Source: Cryptomeria japonica (Eukaryota > Streptophyta > Pinopsida > Cupressales > Cupressaceae). From it: a stretch of DNA of 64,000 nt. The stretch's first letter is position 1. Each line of letters opens with the position of its first letter. The notes beneath the pieces were generated by a model. That model was not told the origin of the DNA and did not search any database. It saw only the letters and a program-made list of their open reading frames with translations. Shown here piece by piece: positions 48,068 to 59,995 of this stretch. The DNA is taken from assembly GCF_030272615.1 (NCBI RefSeq), contig NC_081405.1:472304008-472368007 (forward strand). Reading direction: 5' to 3'. The translations under genes and the position numbers were made by a program.

Positions 48068-48865
48068 TTAAATTGGCTTCCCTTTCCTTGGGATCATTCT
48101 GACAATCTCAGGCATAGTGACCATACTTTCACATCTGAAGCAACGAATGTGAGAGGAATCTCTTGACTTCTTTCTTGGATCATAGGAGGAGGATCTAAAA
48201 TCTTTGCTTCTCTTTTCTTTCTTCCAATGTCCACCTTTCCTAGATTTAGCTAAGAGAACATGATTATCATTTTTGTGAGAGTTCTTGAGTTTTCCTCTTA
48301 CCTTAATTCGAGATTCCTCTTCAATGCAATCATATTGAAGATGCTCAAAGTTGGGACGATCAGCTCTTCCACCAATGCTATGAATGAATGGTTCACATTC
48401 ATCAGGTAGACCATTTAATGCAATCATAACAAGATCTTTATATGAAATTTGATAATCAAGAGTACTTAGCTTTTCCTCTAGTTCATTGATCTTCATGAAG
48501 CAGGCTATGATTGAGTCTTCTTCTTTCATCTTCATGTGAAGAAGTTGCTGCCTTAGAGAAAGAGCCTTGCCGAGGTTGTTGATTTCATACATCCCTTCCA
48601 AGTGTTTGATCATTTCCCCGAAAGACACAAATTTTGATATGACAGTGACAAGATGATTCTTGATGGATTCAATTATGATCTTCCTAGCCTTGAGGGAGTC
48701 TTTCTTGAACTGCTTCAGCTCTTTAGCATCTTCTGGAGGGGACAACCTTTCTTCTTCTATGAATTTCAGCAGATCATTCTCTTCAAGGATCAAAAGAATA
48801 CAGACTTTCCAAGCAGCAAAATCAAGGGCTCCATCAAGTCTATCTTCAGCCCTCAAACCTGACAT
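48068..48865 (-). pseudogene. E2 copia gag
   Basis: The likely start is MSGLRAEDRLDGALDFAAWK (ATG at 48865). Contains the UBN2-type copia Gag (LNGLPDECEPFIHSIGG) and ends in a zinc knuckle that begins CFRCES. A frameshift there breaks the CCHC pattern, and a TGA lies before the last Cys in the other frame. Confidence 0.85.
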
Positions 48866-48936
48866 TTTAATCTGAAAACAAACAACAACTATATGCAGCA
48901 AATGATTTACTAAAATATGAAATTAGTGACACCTTA

Positions 48937-48948
48937 GCTCTAATACCA
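48937..48948 (-). other. Second primer-binding-site-like motif in E2
   Basis: TGGTATTAGAGC on the minus strand, one base from the common copia TGGTATCAGAGC complementary to initiator tRNA-Met. It directly follows the mini-LTR. Confidence 0.6.
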
Positions 48949-49064
48949 TGTTGAGACATGGACCGGCTAGGACTTGAACCTAGGACCTTCCATACGCTGA
49001 ACTACTGGCCCCTCTTGGACCAGTCCATCATCAGTCTGGGTGTGGCTTATTTCCAACACCAACA
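48949..49064 (-). mobile_element. 116-bp mini-LTR with tRNA-like boxes in E2 leader
   Basis: Minus strand TGTTGGTGTTGG...TCTCAACA, with TGTTG/CAACA ends. A polypurine tract (TTAAGGGGGGC, 49075-49065) precedes it and a primer-binding-site-like motif follows it. It also holds an A-box-like TAGTTCAGCGTATGG (49004-48990) and a B-box-like GGTTCAAGTCC (48980-48970). No matching mini-LTR was seen at the other end of E2. It resembles an LTR of a TRIM-type miniature element. Confidence 0.55.
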
Positions 49065-49117
49065 GCCCCCCTTAAGCCACACCTCTTGTGTGCTTGGGAC
49101 TCCTAGCCTAGACCTAG

Positions 49118-49128
49118 GTCTGATACCA
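49118..49128 (-). other. E2 primer binding site
   Basis: TGGTATCAGAC on the minus strand abutting the 5' LTR end AATTTAACA; matches the initiator tRNA-Met type. Confidence 0.8.
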
Positions 49129-49760
49129 TGTTAAATTTGTGCCCTAGTTCAGTAATCAGATTTGTAACATTTAATTATCTTTTGTAATTTAGTAAACCAT
49201 AATCAAGTAAACTCAAGAATAAAACAAGGAAACAAGAGACAAACACATATACCCTAGGAAAACCTCCAAGGAGGAAAAACCCAGCATTAAAGACCCATAG
49301 GTCAGATTATATATTCTCTCTTAATTGCAAAAATACAATACTTAGTTTGCTTCTCCAGATTCTGATCCTTTTTATATATCAGATCCGCCCTTCTCAATAC
49401 TTCAAGTCTGCGCCAAAATGCCCGATATCCTCTTGGACAAGTTCGCACAATCCTCTTTAGTAATTTCACACCTTTAGTTGCAGAGTTGGTTTGCTAATTG
49501 CATTAATGATGAAGTGTATTATTGTGTTTGCAATTTATCTTTATTTATATGAGTCTTTAACCCATATATCCTAGGTCGACCTTAATCCCTTTTGGCACCA
49601 ATTTACTTTATTGTGGCGTGGAGCTTTTAGTGTAGTGTTGAGGATGGGGCCAGAATTGTCTTGGGGGAATGCTACCCCTTTAAGATAGGACCCAATCCTA
49701 AATGGGTTCAGATGTTGCCTTAAGGCAATCTGAACCCATCTTCCCTTGTTATAAACAATA
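49129..49760 (-). mobile_element. E2 5' LTR
   Basis: 632 bp, same length as the 3' LTR. The outer end has TATTG where the 3' LTR has TGTTG. TATAAATAAA at 49559-49550 is the likely TATA box. Confidence 0.85.
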
Positions 49761-51340
49761 GTTTGTGCATGGAAACCACAGTTTATATGATTTTAAAATT
49801 GTGTGTCCTTGAGGTGTAATGAATAAAATTCCTGCACCTGATCCATATTGTGTATAAGAACCATCAAAGTACAATTCCCAAAATTTTGTACTTACTGTTA
49901 GAATGTCTGCATCAGGAAATTCAATGTGCAATGGTATGTCATTTTGTAAAGGTGCTTCAGCTAATTGATCAACAATGACCTATCCTTTGATAGCTTTTTG
50001 ATCAACATATTCTATATCAAATTCACTTAGTATCATAACCCATTTGGCTAGTCTGCCTACCAAAATTGACTTGTTCAACAAATACTTTAGTGGATCTATC
50101 TTTACTATCAGTTTCATAGAATGAGTCAACATATAATGTCGTAGCTTCTGAGTTGCAAATACAACTACTAGACATGTCTTCTCTATTGTTGTATAATTCA
50201 GTTCATAGTAGACAAGTATTCTACTAATTTAATACATTGCTCTTTCTTTTTTGTCTTCATCATGTTGTGCTAGGAGAGCGCCTAATGATACATTTGTCGT
50301 CAAGATATAGAGCAACAATGGTTTCCCTTTGATTGGTGATACCAATATTGGAGGATTCATGAGATATTCTTTGATTTGCATAAAATCCTCTTCACATTTC
50401 TGATCCCATTTGAATGGAACATTCTTATGTAAAAGATGAGTGAATCAATAACATTTATTTGCTAATTGAGAGACAAATCTTTTGATTGATTGCAATCTTC
50501 CTTGTAAAGATCACAATTGACTTATGTTCCTAGGTGACTCCCTTTCCATGATGGCTTTGACCCTTTCAGGATCTACTTCAATTCCATGAGCTGATATAAT
50601 GTACCCAATAAGTTTTCCAGAGGTTACTCCAAATGCATATTTCTTTGGATTTAATCTCAACTGATATCTTTCCAACCTATCAAAGATCTTGCTTAAGATG
50701 TTCAAATGTTCTTGTCTTGTATGAGATTTTGCAAGTATATCATCTACATAATTTTCCATAAATGTATGCATCATATCATGGAAAATTATTGTCATAGCTC
50801 TTTGATAAGTTGCTCTTGCATTCTTAAGCCCAACTGACATAACATTCCAGCAATAAGTACCCCATGCACATGTGAATGTTGTCTTTTCTTGATCTTCAGG
50901 GGTGATTCTTATTTGATTGTATCTTGAGAAGCCATCCATTAATGAAAACATCTCATGCCCCGCTGATAAGTCCACAATTATATCAATGTTGGGTAGTGGG
51001 AAATCATCTTTGGGACATGCTTTGTTCAAATCTTTGAAATCAGTGCAGACTCATATGCTTTTATCTAGCTTTGACACTGGCACAATGCTTGAAACCCATT
51101 TTGGATAGGCAACATGTCTTATGAAACCCACATCTAATAGTTTCTTTAGCTCTATTTTTACAAGAAGAGCGATGTGTGGATGCATCTTCCTTAGCTTTTG
51201 TTTAATTGGCTTTGATTTTAAATCCATATTGAGATGATGCATTATAAGATCAAGATTAAGTCCTAGCATGTTTGCATAGGACCAAGAAAAAAATATTTAT
51301 CTTTGTCTAAAGAATTCTATGTATTCTTTCCTCTCTTCAT
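49761..51340 (-). pseudogene. E1 reverse transcriptase and RNase H (right part)
   Basis: Homologous to E3 pol. Contains NKACPKDDFPLPNID, LMDGFSRYNQI, intact AWGTYCWNV (stop in E3), MENYVDDILAKS, then a decayed retroviral-type RNase H with stops and the start of the archaeal-like RNase H (WELYFDGSYTQYGSGAGI), cut by E2 within the FPCTN region. Continues at 26299. Confidence 0.85.
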
Positions 51341-51341
51341 T

Positions 51342-52560
51342 TTATAATGAGTCAACAGAATGAAGTATCTTGGGATCCTTTGATGTGCCAATGTTTATTG
51401 CTTCTGTTGGTTCTATTAGAAAAGCAGATTTGTCTTGAAAATATGCAGGGAGGATTTCAAACTTTCCATCTTCTGGCACCTCAAAGAGGGTTTCACTGTT
51501 AGATACGTCCTTTATTTTCCCTTTTGATTGATCTAGTGTTGCCATGAAATGGTTTTCAATAGTAGGCCTCTTTCCTTGTTTTATTTCAATTTTGCGACTA
51601 GACAGTTTGGCATTCTCTTGACTGTAAGAAACTTTACTTGATTCTGCAATGGAAGATATCTTAGGTGTTATGAGTTTGACAACATTAAGATACACAACTA
51701 AGTCATGATCATTGGAAAAGACATCTAATTTAGGATTTTTTAGATTATCCCAATCAATTAGTTTAGGATGAAGAAGGGGTAAGTCATAATCATTTCCATC
51801 GTTAGGTGCTTCAAATTTCATGACATAATGGTCATAATTTGGCGTAGAGTAGGTAATGTCATAGATATAATGATCTTGAGGATAGTCTCTCCCAAGTGTT
51901 CTCCAATTAGTTATAACAAAATCAATATTAGTATTTCGTAGTTCACACTCAAATGGTTCTTCATCTGACATTTGTCCCTTAAACGAATGGATTATATCAA
52001 CACACACATCTTTAGTACTGCAAGTTCCTTCTTGATTATTTTCAATAAATTCATTTGCATTTTGAAGTTGGCATACTTGTGTACATGATATAGAGATTTC
52101 TTTTGCTAGCTTTTGTCTTCTTTCAAACTCAGCTTCTTCTAAACTAATAGTCAATCCTACTTGACTATCTCTTAGTTCTTCTATGGTTCTGCCATACCTC
52201 TGTACATCTTGCTCTTTATTTGATAGAAATCTGATATTTCTAGATGCTTGATCCATCTCTATTTGTACTTCTTTTGGTGTTACTTCTTTGTCTTTTTCAT
52301 CCCCTTTCTTTTGTTGTCTTATATATGCCTCTTTTCTCTGGATTCTAAGTTCGTCTTGTCTTCTTTCTAACTCCATCTTTTGTTTTGTAATAGACAAGTC
52401 TTCTTTTGTGATAGTTGCTTGCTCTTCATTTTTTTCTTCACTTGATATACTAGATGAGACATCTGGACCCCATTCATATTCATTTGAATTTATCTCTGAA
52501 CCATTGTATAGGACTACACCAGTATACCACACAAGAATGTTGTATGGTACAAAAAGTTCC
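51342..52560 (-). pseudogene. E1 linker region of unknown function
   Basis: Longest open part 52532-51342. Same layout as the E3 linker: charged probable coiled coil (ERRQDELRIQRKEAYIRQQ), LRDSQVGLTISLEEAEFERR, DVCVDIIHSFKGQMS, DYDLPLLHPKLIDWDNL. It has a segment of about 20 residues (around MDQASRNIRFLSNKEQDV) that is shorter in E3. Function not recognised. Confidence 0.6.
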
Positions 52561-52799
52561 CTAATTTATGTCATCTCTATTTTCACTGTTTCTGGAATAT
52601 CTTGTTTAGATTTGTATTTGCTCATATTTCTTGAACTTGTTGACAAGATTCTTCTTTTCTTTTGATTGCAATCTCCTCTTCTTGTTTCTCATGTTCTTCT
52701 TATCACTACTTATTCTTTACTATTTCTGCTTCTTGATGTAGCTTTTCTTGCCATTTTTCTTCTTTAGAGACTCATTTGTTTCTCCACTTTGGTTGTTGA

Positions 52800-55687
52800 T
52801 AATTATGGTGCTTTTGTTAGATATCTAAGTCCCTATTTATCTTCTTTAGATTGTGAGTCAGGACAAATAGGTTCTGAAATACCTTGATGTGGCTTACCAA
52901 TTGGCCCTTTTCCTTCATATCACATTTTTTGCATGATCTTATAACCATGCCATATCGTTCTATGGGAATATTGATTTATGCAGCTATTGCTATAGTTTCA
53001 TTTTCATCTTTGTACAACCAACCAAGGATGTCCTTGTCTTCGGTTTCTTCTTCAAGTGTTCCCACTCTAAAAAATGCTCCATTAAACATGTCTTTTGATT
53101 TCTCTGAGGTCTGTGATTGGATATTTATAGGCTTTCCATATGACTTAGGTGAAAGTGGAAAATTATGTAAAGAATATTTTCCCATTCCTTCATCATTTAA
53201 TTTGAGATTTTTCTCAAAGGTTTCCCACAACTTTTCTTCAATCTCTCTGGTAGGATATACTGAATCTCTGTTATGTGGAACTCTTGTATCTTGTGTTGGC
53301 TTCATATTATTGCAATATTGGCTAGAGTCTGCAATTATAGTGACCTCTTGTCCTTCATGAGGAAATTTTACACATTGATGATATGTAGAAGGAACTACAT
53401 GCATGTTGTGAATCCACGATCTTCCCAGAAGAATGTTATAAGAGAGGATCAAATCTAAAACCTGACATAATGTATTCCTTTCCACAGGTCCTATTTTGAT
53501 GGGTAACACCATAGTTCCTTTAGAAGCATGCTCTGCTTCATCATAAGCCTTAATAGTTATTTTCTTCTTTGGATCTACTACATTTTTTGAATATCTTAAA
53601 GCTTTTATTAAACTTAATGCACAAATGTTTAAGCCTTCTCCACCATCTATGAGTATGCGTTTGACACAAGTTTTATTAATGGTGACTTCAACATGTAAGG
53701 GAGCATTGTGAGGATGTTGCAAGGACGCATCATCATTTTTAGAAAAGGATAAGCAATGAGGGGCTATAAGGTGTCCCACCATGTTTTGGAACTAATCCAC
53801 ATCCAAGTCTTTTGAAACTGTTGTTTATACTAAAGCTTTTTCCAAAATTTTCTTATGCATAGGTGAAACTTTGAGAAGTTCCAAAATTGACATTTGAGCG
53901 GGTATTCTCTGTAATTGCTCTACTAAATTGTATTGTTGTGAAGTGGATGTTGAGTCTTTTGTTATACCCGGAAAGGTGACCTTCACTTTGCTTCTTGTAA
54001 TAACATTGATTGGCTCTGAAGGTATGTTATCTTAAATAATGATGAAATTTACCACATCATCATATGTATAAGTGTAGTTCACTTTGGCTTTTCCTTTGTC
54101 TCTTTTAATTGGGATTGTTCACCTTTGTCATAATTTGGAAGTGGAGTTTTGAAAGCTAGGTGTGATTCATTTGTCTTATGGCTATCCACTGTGATAGTTC
54201 CATTATCGATAAGATCTTGGATAAGGTGTTTCAATCTCTGACAATCATTTGTTTGGTGTCCTTTATTTAGATGGTAATTACAAAAATGATTGTCATTCCA
54301 CCAATTAGGATTGACTTGTGGTTCATAACTTCGTGCTTCTAGTAAAACAATAAGTTTGTTTGCAAGAAGAGTTTTTAAAGTTGATTCCAATGGTTCTCCA
54401 ATGCTTGTGAATTTCTAGCGAAGATTGGAGAAGAAAGACTTGGATTTATTGCTTTCTTGATTGTTATTGTTTGGGATTTGACTCGATAGATTAAAGATTG
54501 GTTGTTGTTTCGTATCACTATTGTCATCATTTCCTCCATTGATGACATTCCTTTTCTTTGACCATAACTTGGGTTTGTCATTGTTTCCATTATTGTTGTT
54601 ATTGTTGTTACAAGAATTATTGTAAAGTTTTAGCTCTCCTTTCTTTACCATCGCATTTTCTATTTTCAGACCATTCTTAATCATCTTGGAGGAGGGAGGA
54701 AATTGCATTTTTAGTGGATAACACATTTACCTGATAAGATTATCAATGAATATGTCAATCTTTTCTTGATCAGGTACATATCTTAGATACCTATTAAACA
54801 TCTATTTCCATCGCTGCAAGAAGATCATAAAAGATTCACCATTCTTTTTTTTAACATTGCATAAATCCAGTATTGTTATCTCATTCCTTACATTGTAGGA
54901 GTATTGTGAAATAAATCTATTCACGAGTTCTTCAAAAGATTTGATTCCAGATGGTAATCTTGAAAACCATTCCATTAATTGTCTATTTAAACTCCTAGGG
55001 AAAAGATGCAGTAGGTAAGTTTCATCGTGTGCAAATTTCATACTCATAGTACAAAACTCCCTAATGTGATCTTGAGGATCAAATTTTCCATCGTATTTGT
55101 CATATTTAGGGATCTTGCAATGTTGTGGAAATGGCATCATATTCAATTTTTTATCGAAAGGATATGGGTAGATATCTTCCAATGAATACTTCTTGGAGCT
55201 TGTTCCATTTTGCATATCTTGTATCTATTGTTGTAGAGTTTGCATTTGTTGAGTGAGGTTTAACAACAGATTATCCATATAGTTTCTCCTTATTTCTTCG
55301 TAAGTTACACTCTCTTCTTGTGTCATCACATTCTTTTCTTGTCTCTTCATGACTTTCTTTGTTTACATCTTCGTTATTTGGATCATCTGTGTTTTGGGTG
55401 TTACTTGCCTCCGCATCTTGTTTCAAGATTTCCATGTTAAAGTCTTGTGGAAATTTAGCTCCTGATTTTGTCAACATCAAAATATATTTCTCTTTTTGCT
55501 TTGCCAATAATTTTTCCATTAGTTTGTCAAATTTGAAATCTTTCTCAATATCTCTAATGGTGTTACTGACCACTTCTTTGTCAACAACGATATACCCAAA
55601 AGCTGGTAACATCGGATTATCTTCTTCCTCCATTTGTTTTTGTTGTTTTCTAAGCTGTTTGTATTGAGCTCTAGTCCAAACTGGCAT
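52800..55687 (-). pseudogene. E1 gag, protease and G-patch
   Basis: Starts MPVWTRAQYKQLRK at 55687 without the stop seen in E3. Gag (WFSRLPSGIKSFEELVNRF), zinc knuckle CNYHLNKGHQTNDC, protease LIDGGEGLNI, and a decayed G-patch region where an indel breaks the frame. Broken into at least six pieces by stops and indels. Confidence 0.85.
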
Positions 55688-57912
55688 GTGATTGTTTCAA
55701 AAAATTTGAAGCCAATAGGTGATTATTGGTTTAGGAAGATATGCTTTGTTGATTTTACCACTATTGTTTGCTCATTGTGATAAAGTGTCTCTTTGTTGAA
55801 AAGCATGTCCTTGCAAAATTTTTCCATCAAACTCTATCCCGCAGCCACGTAAATAGTGATGAAAATGGTGTAGGAATGTCCTATGTTTTAATAAGATCTT
55901 GCGATTGATATACAAGAATCTTATTCTTTTCTGAGTAGCTTTATAACTGGGTTTTCTTTTCTTAAGGCGATACTTAAAAGTCATATAAGCATCTGATAGT
56001 TTACAAGTTTGTTTGATTCCAAAGTTGGTGCAATTCTGATTTTGATATGACCTAGGTTCAAAATAGGAAAGATATATCCAAGATAATGAACACAAGATGA
56101 ATTGATCAAGCTTCATGATAAAGGATTTGATATATCCTGATGAGAAGCTTGACAATGATGTTGATTTTTGCACTTAAAATGTTTGAATCAATAGCTTGTT
56201 GAATGTTTATGCTTATGGAAACCTTTCGGAAATAGTGTGTCAGATTAGTGACCCCGTTATTGAACTAGTTTGAAAATGTGAGATAGTTTAGAGACAAATC
56301 TACTCAAGAAGTGTTTTGATACTGATGTTGAAATTTTGGTTTGATATGCCTTTTAGATTTGAAAAAGCCTTTGTGCAAACTCTTGTGGTAAAGAGTGTTA
56401 ACTTATGGGATAAAGCCTTTGATGGTGCCTCCCGGGGAAACCCTAGGAAGGCAAGGGTTGGGATGGCTATTTTTTATCATAATGTGCAACTCATCCTTGC
56501 TAAATGTCATGATATTGGTTTTAGTACTAATAATTTTGCAGAGTATCAAGCTTTATCCTTGGGTTTGGATATGGCAATCTCTTTAAAGATAAAAAATATA
56601 GTGATTGAGGGTGATTCTATGGAAATACAAAAATCCTCATTAGCAAACTAGAGGAGGAGAAGGACTCCCTGGAGATTGAACCTAACATTGAAGGCACGGG
56701 AGAAATGCAAGGACCTAGAACAAGGACCAGAGGTAAACAGAAGGAGAAGAAGCCAAACAAGGACATGGAAGAACTCAAAGCTGCTGCAACAAACTATGAC
56801 CAACTGGTGAATAAGGCAGCAGATCTCCTTAAGTCTTTTTAGCTTTGTTGTGCTTTCTCTAGTTTTTCTGCTTTGTTGTTCCTTTCTTTTGCTATCCTTT
56901 CAGTTGACTGGCCTTTTTGCCAGTCATTTTGTAAGTTATTCCTAGTAGGACTGGATGCTTATTGTTGAACTTTTATATGAGCTCCTTTGTTAAAGGTTTC
57001 GGGTCCTTAAAACCTATTTTTCTTATTAATCAGAACTTATGGGATAAAAGCACTATTTTGTTGCTTGAAAGTGCTATTCTGATTATGTTTCAAGGATTTT
57101 TCTCAAATATTTCAGCAAGTTGTTGGATTTTTGTTCATTTTTAGATGATGATTTTCTTCAATTTTTGACCATTTTGAACATGTCATAGACATAGAAGACA
57201 CAATGTTTTTGAAAAACAAAATGCATAAGCAAGTACAAATCCTATGGTAGGCTGAGACAATAATTGTCGAATCTCACATGGGGTTTTTCCAGAGGCTACG
57301 CTATTCAAAGTGGATATTTAGATGCTTGATCCCACTGGCTCCACCCTCAACACTCACTTCTCCAGGGCAGCCAAGCACCAGTTTTCATGAAAACTCCCCA
57401 TGACAAACTTTATATCTCTACTAAGAACCGTATGTGTGTGAGCTGCTTCAGAGGTCTGACCTCCTGTGCCAACAATTAGAAGGATTTTGGCAACTAGTAC
57501 AAGTGGTTTTTAGTAAAGGCTTCCGGTCATGTGGCAATACATGCGACACTTTCAGCTCTGTAAATACAGAAGGTTCTCAACCTATAGAGGTTACGCTCCA
57601 TAGGTTTTATGGGGAAACATAGTGTTGGTATGAACTTATCAGCACATGTTGCTTGTGACTTTCATTACAAACACAATTTATTTAGAGTGGATTGGAAGGA
57701 CTCAGTATTAGCCCGTTTCCACTTTGGGTCGTTCCCCTCTCACTGGCCCCCTCAAGGCAACTCGGGAAGGCAGACCCTCTAAAGGTTATACATAAAAGAA
57801 AGTAGGTCTGGTTTTCTGATCACCGTATGATGGTGAGAGCATACTTACCTACTACTTCATCAAGCATGGAAAACACAAGTTCATTTTAGCCTTCTAAAAT
57901 CTATGTGCAACA
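55688..57912 (-). other. E1 5' leader (truncated by E4)
   Basis: 57190-57790 is closely similar to the E3 leader block 42845-43450. It contains an inserted plus-strand LINE fragment (about 56320-57035) absent from E3. It ends where the E4 LTR appears to start. Confidence 0.7.
56320..57035 (+). pseudogene. 5'-truncated LINE, RNase H end
   Basis: Encodes FDGASRGNPRKARVGMAIFY, GFSTNNFAEYQALSLGLDMA and IVIEGDSMEIQ, the RNase H domain at the C-terminus of many plant LINEs, with DG, E and D residues in place. A frameshift near 56640 leads into a charged tail (EEEKDSLEIEP...AADLLKSF) that ends in TAG at about 56840, then a 3' UTR-like sequence. No poly(A) tail or target duplication is obvious. Inserted opposite to E1. 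Confidence 0.6.
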
Positions 57913-59277
57913 TGTAGTCACATAAATCTGTCTAGTTTAATTAAATGAATATTTGATATTTATTTGATTAAAAACCCACTAGCCATCAGTTAATTAAATT
58001 AATATTTAATTAATTCATCTTCAAACATTCTCCTATTAATTAAATAAATTATTCAATTTATTTCAATTAATTCATTAAACCAAATTCACAATCAATTAAA
58101 TGAATAAATTCTATTTATTCAATTTAATCCCCTTTCTTCTTTTAAATAAATTAAATAAAACATTTATTTAAATCATAAATCCCCCCCCACTTGCATTTTC
58201 CTACATCTCCCACTTGCCTCCTAAATCCCCTTCCTAAACTCTTCTAGAACCTATCTAATCCTAATCAATTAGCCTAATCCATCGCCAAATTATTGTCACA
58301 TTCCTAAGCAACTTGGAGTCACTTCTCAAAGACTTCAAAGTCTTTGAAAATCATTTAATGCTTTGTGTGTTCAACAATTTAACCTCTAAAAGTCTTCTAA
58401 ACCACTTATGGCTCTTACATGACCATTTATGGTTAACCCCTAACTCAACCCTCATATGACTCATGTGTCTCCTCAAGCATTTATTGCTTTGACCATGGTT
58501 ATCCCTTTTACCTTTGTACAAGAGTTTATTTATTGGATAAAAGCTTTATTCTTTAAATAAAGAATTTATTCACTCAACCCAACTTTGACCTTAACTCTCA
58601 AGTTAACTCTTAGGTCATTTCAAGCATTTAATGCTTATTCCCTCTCCTCTCAACCTATCTCATATTGACACTTGTCATCCTAGGATTGGGTTGAAAGCCA
58701 TCACATGGATTGAATATCATTCAATCCCGACCCTTGTTGAGATTACTCAATCTCAACCATCCATTGCTCCATTTTTCCTATAAATAGAGCCCATTTCTTC
58801 ATAATCCAGAGCCTGAAAACTTGTATGCATCTAAGTTATAGAGAATTTTAGAGAGCATTTAGCATATCTTACTCATATTCACTCTTTTGGTTAAAATTAA
58901 CAAATAGCATTTAGATAACTCATCCTTATTTGGTTATTAAGCTTGCATTTGCATACTTTTCATAATCATCTACAATCTCGAACCTCCATAAACATCCATA
59001 GTGCAAAAAGCTGCTGAGAGCTACACTAATTTGGAACTTGGAGAGGAGAGGAATGAGGGAGAAGGAGCTAAGAGCATGGTAGAAGGCATTTGGAGATGTC
59101 TTCTTGCATTTATATTCATAGTTAAATGCTTTACTTTGTTTTTAGTGTCTCTTTTGATATGCCTTCTTAGAATAGTTTTTGGTTGATTAACACTAACGTT
59201 TGCCTTTGTTTCTTGTGTTTTTGTGTGTTATACGACCACATGTTTTAGTCTAATATTGTCCATTTTGCAGACCATCA
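57913..59277 (+). mobile_element. E4 5' LTR
   Basis: About 1365 bp, TGTAGTCACATAAA...AGACCATCA. U3 begins with TTAATTAAAT-rich sequence. The 3' end is fixed by the primer binding site that follows. Confidence 0.6.
58779..58787 (+). promoter_or_regulatory. TATA box of E4 LTR
   Basis: CCTATAAATAGAGCCC context, canonical TATAAATAG; expected start about 58810. Confidence 0.65.
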
Positions 59278-59297
59278 TTTGGTGAATCCGACGTGAA
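59278..59297 (+). other. E4 primer binding site
   Basis: TTTGGTGAATCCGACGTGAA right after the LTR end. Shares TTTGGTG with the E3 site; primer tRNA not identified. Confidence 0.55.
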
Positions 59298-59365
59298 TCC
59301 AACAAACAACAACATTTTTTATTTTTACAAAACTAACTTTTTGACTGTTTAGCTTGACACACAGG

Positions 59366-59590
59366 TCGCGCTTTGGTGCTGTTGTTTGTGATTTAGCGCT
59401 ATTGTCCAAGAATTAGCGCTTTTGTTAGTATTATGGTGCTTTTGTTCATTAGTTAGCACTTGTATTTTTGTATTAGCACTTTTGTATTGTTTTAAAAAGC
59501 TTTTCTTTTAGCGCTTTTGTCTATATTGTAGCGCGTTTGTGTTAAGTAGTGCTTCTATTTTCACACAGAGTAGCGCTATTGTAACAAAAT
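59366..59590 (+). repeat. TTAGCGCTTTTG motif array in E4 leader
   Basis: About 11 diverged copies (TTAGCGCTATTG, TTAGCGCTTTTG, TTAGCACTTTTG), about 20 bp apart, in sense orientation just after the primer binding site, as in E3. Confidence 0.75.
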
Positions 59591-59738
59591 GTTGTAAAAA
59601 AGGTCATGTAACCGATAAAACAATTTTTTTTAGGCTTGTGGAAGCCCACCATATTTTCGGATTTCACTAACTTTTCACTTCATGTGCAGGTTTTAAACTA
59701 ACTCTTTTTTTTTTTTTGGCTTAAAAATAAAAAACACT

Positions 59739-59995
59739 TCATTTTGGTGCTCTAAAAAATTACAAAACAAATTTCATTTCTTTGCAAGTGAGGATTCAAA
59801 CTTCATCTTTGGTGCTCTAAAAACTTACAAAACAAATTTCATTTCTTTGCAAGTTAGGATTCAAACTTTATCTTTGGTGCTCTAAAAATCACAAAACAAA
59901 CTTTATTTCTTGCAAGTTAGGATTAACTTTTATTTGGTGCTTAAAACAAGACAAGACAAATCTCATTTCTTGCACCAAGTTTTAAGAAAAAATTC
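59739..59995 (+). repeat. Four tandem copies, unit about 62 bp
   Basis: Units run from TTTGGTGCTCTAAAAA through ACAAAACAAATTTCATTTC to GCAAGTTAGGATTCAAAC. The fourth copy is diverged. Confidence 0.8.

Larger units (their letters stand above)
26300..49760 (-). mobile_element. E2: Ty1/copia retrotransposon
   Basis: Both LTRs are 632 bp (26300-26931 and 49129-49760) and the target duplication GTTTG lies at 26295-26299 and 49761-49765, inside E1 RNase H. Without E3 the element is about 5.8 kb, normal for copia. Gene order on the minus strand is gag, protease, integrase, reverse transcriptase, RNase H, which defines copia. The LTRs differ at several dozen positions by eye, more than those of E3, which agrees with E2 being older than E3. 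All coding parts have stops or frameshifts. Confidence 0.9.
17767..57912 (-). mobile_element. E1: Tat-like Ty3/gypsy retrotransposon (host of the nest)
   Basis: Minus-strand element read from right to left: leader (57912-55688), gag-protease, linker, reverse transcriptase-RNase H, integrase (ending 24665), a convergent PMD gene on the plus strand, polypurine tract and 3' LTR (17767-19577). It is split by E2 (26300-49760). Removing E2 and one copy of GTTTG makes the second RNase H continuous, matching the uninterrupted sequence in E3. The 5' LTR is outside the window because E4 appears to have inserted into the leader. About 16.7 kb of E1 is present without E2. Confidence 0.85.
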
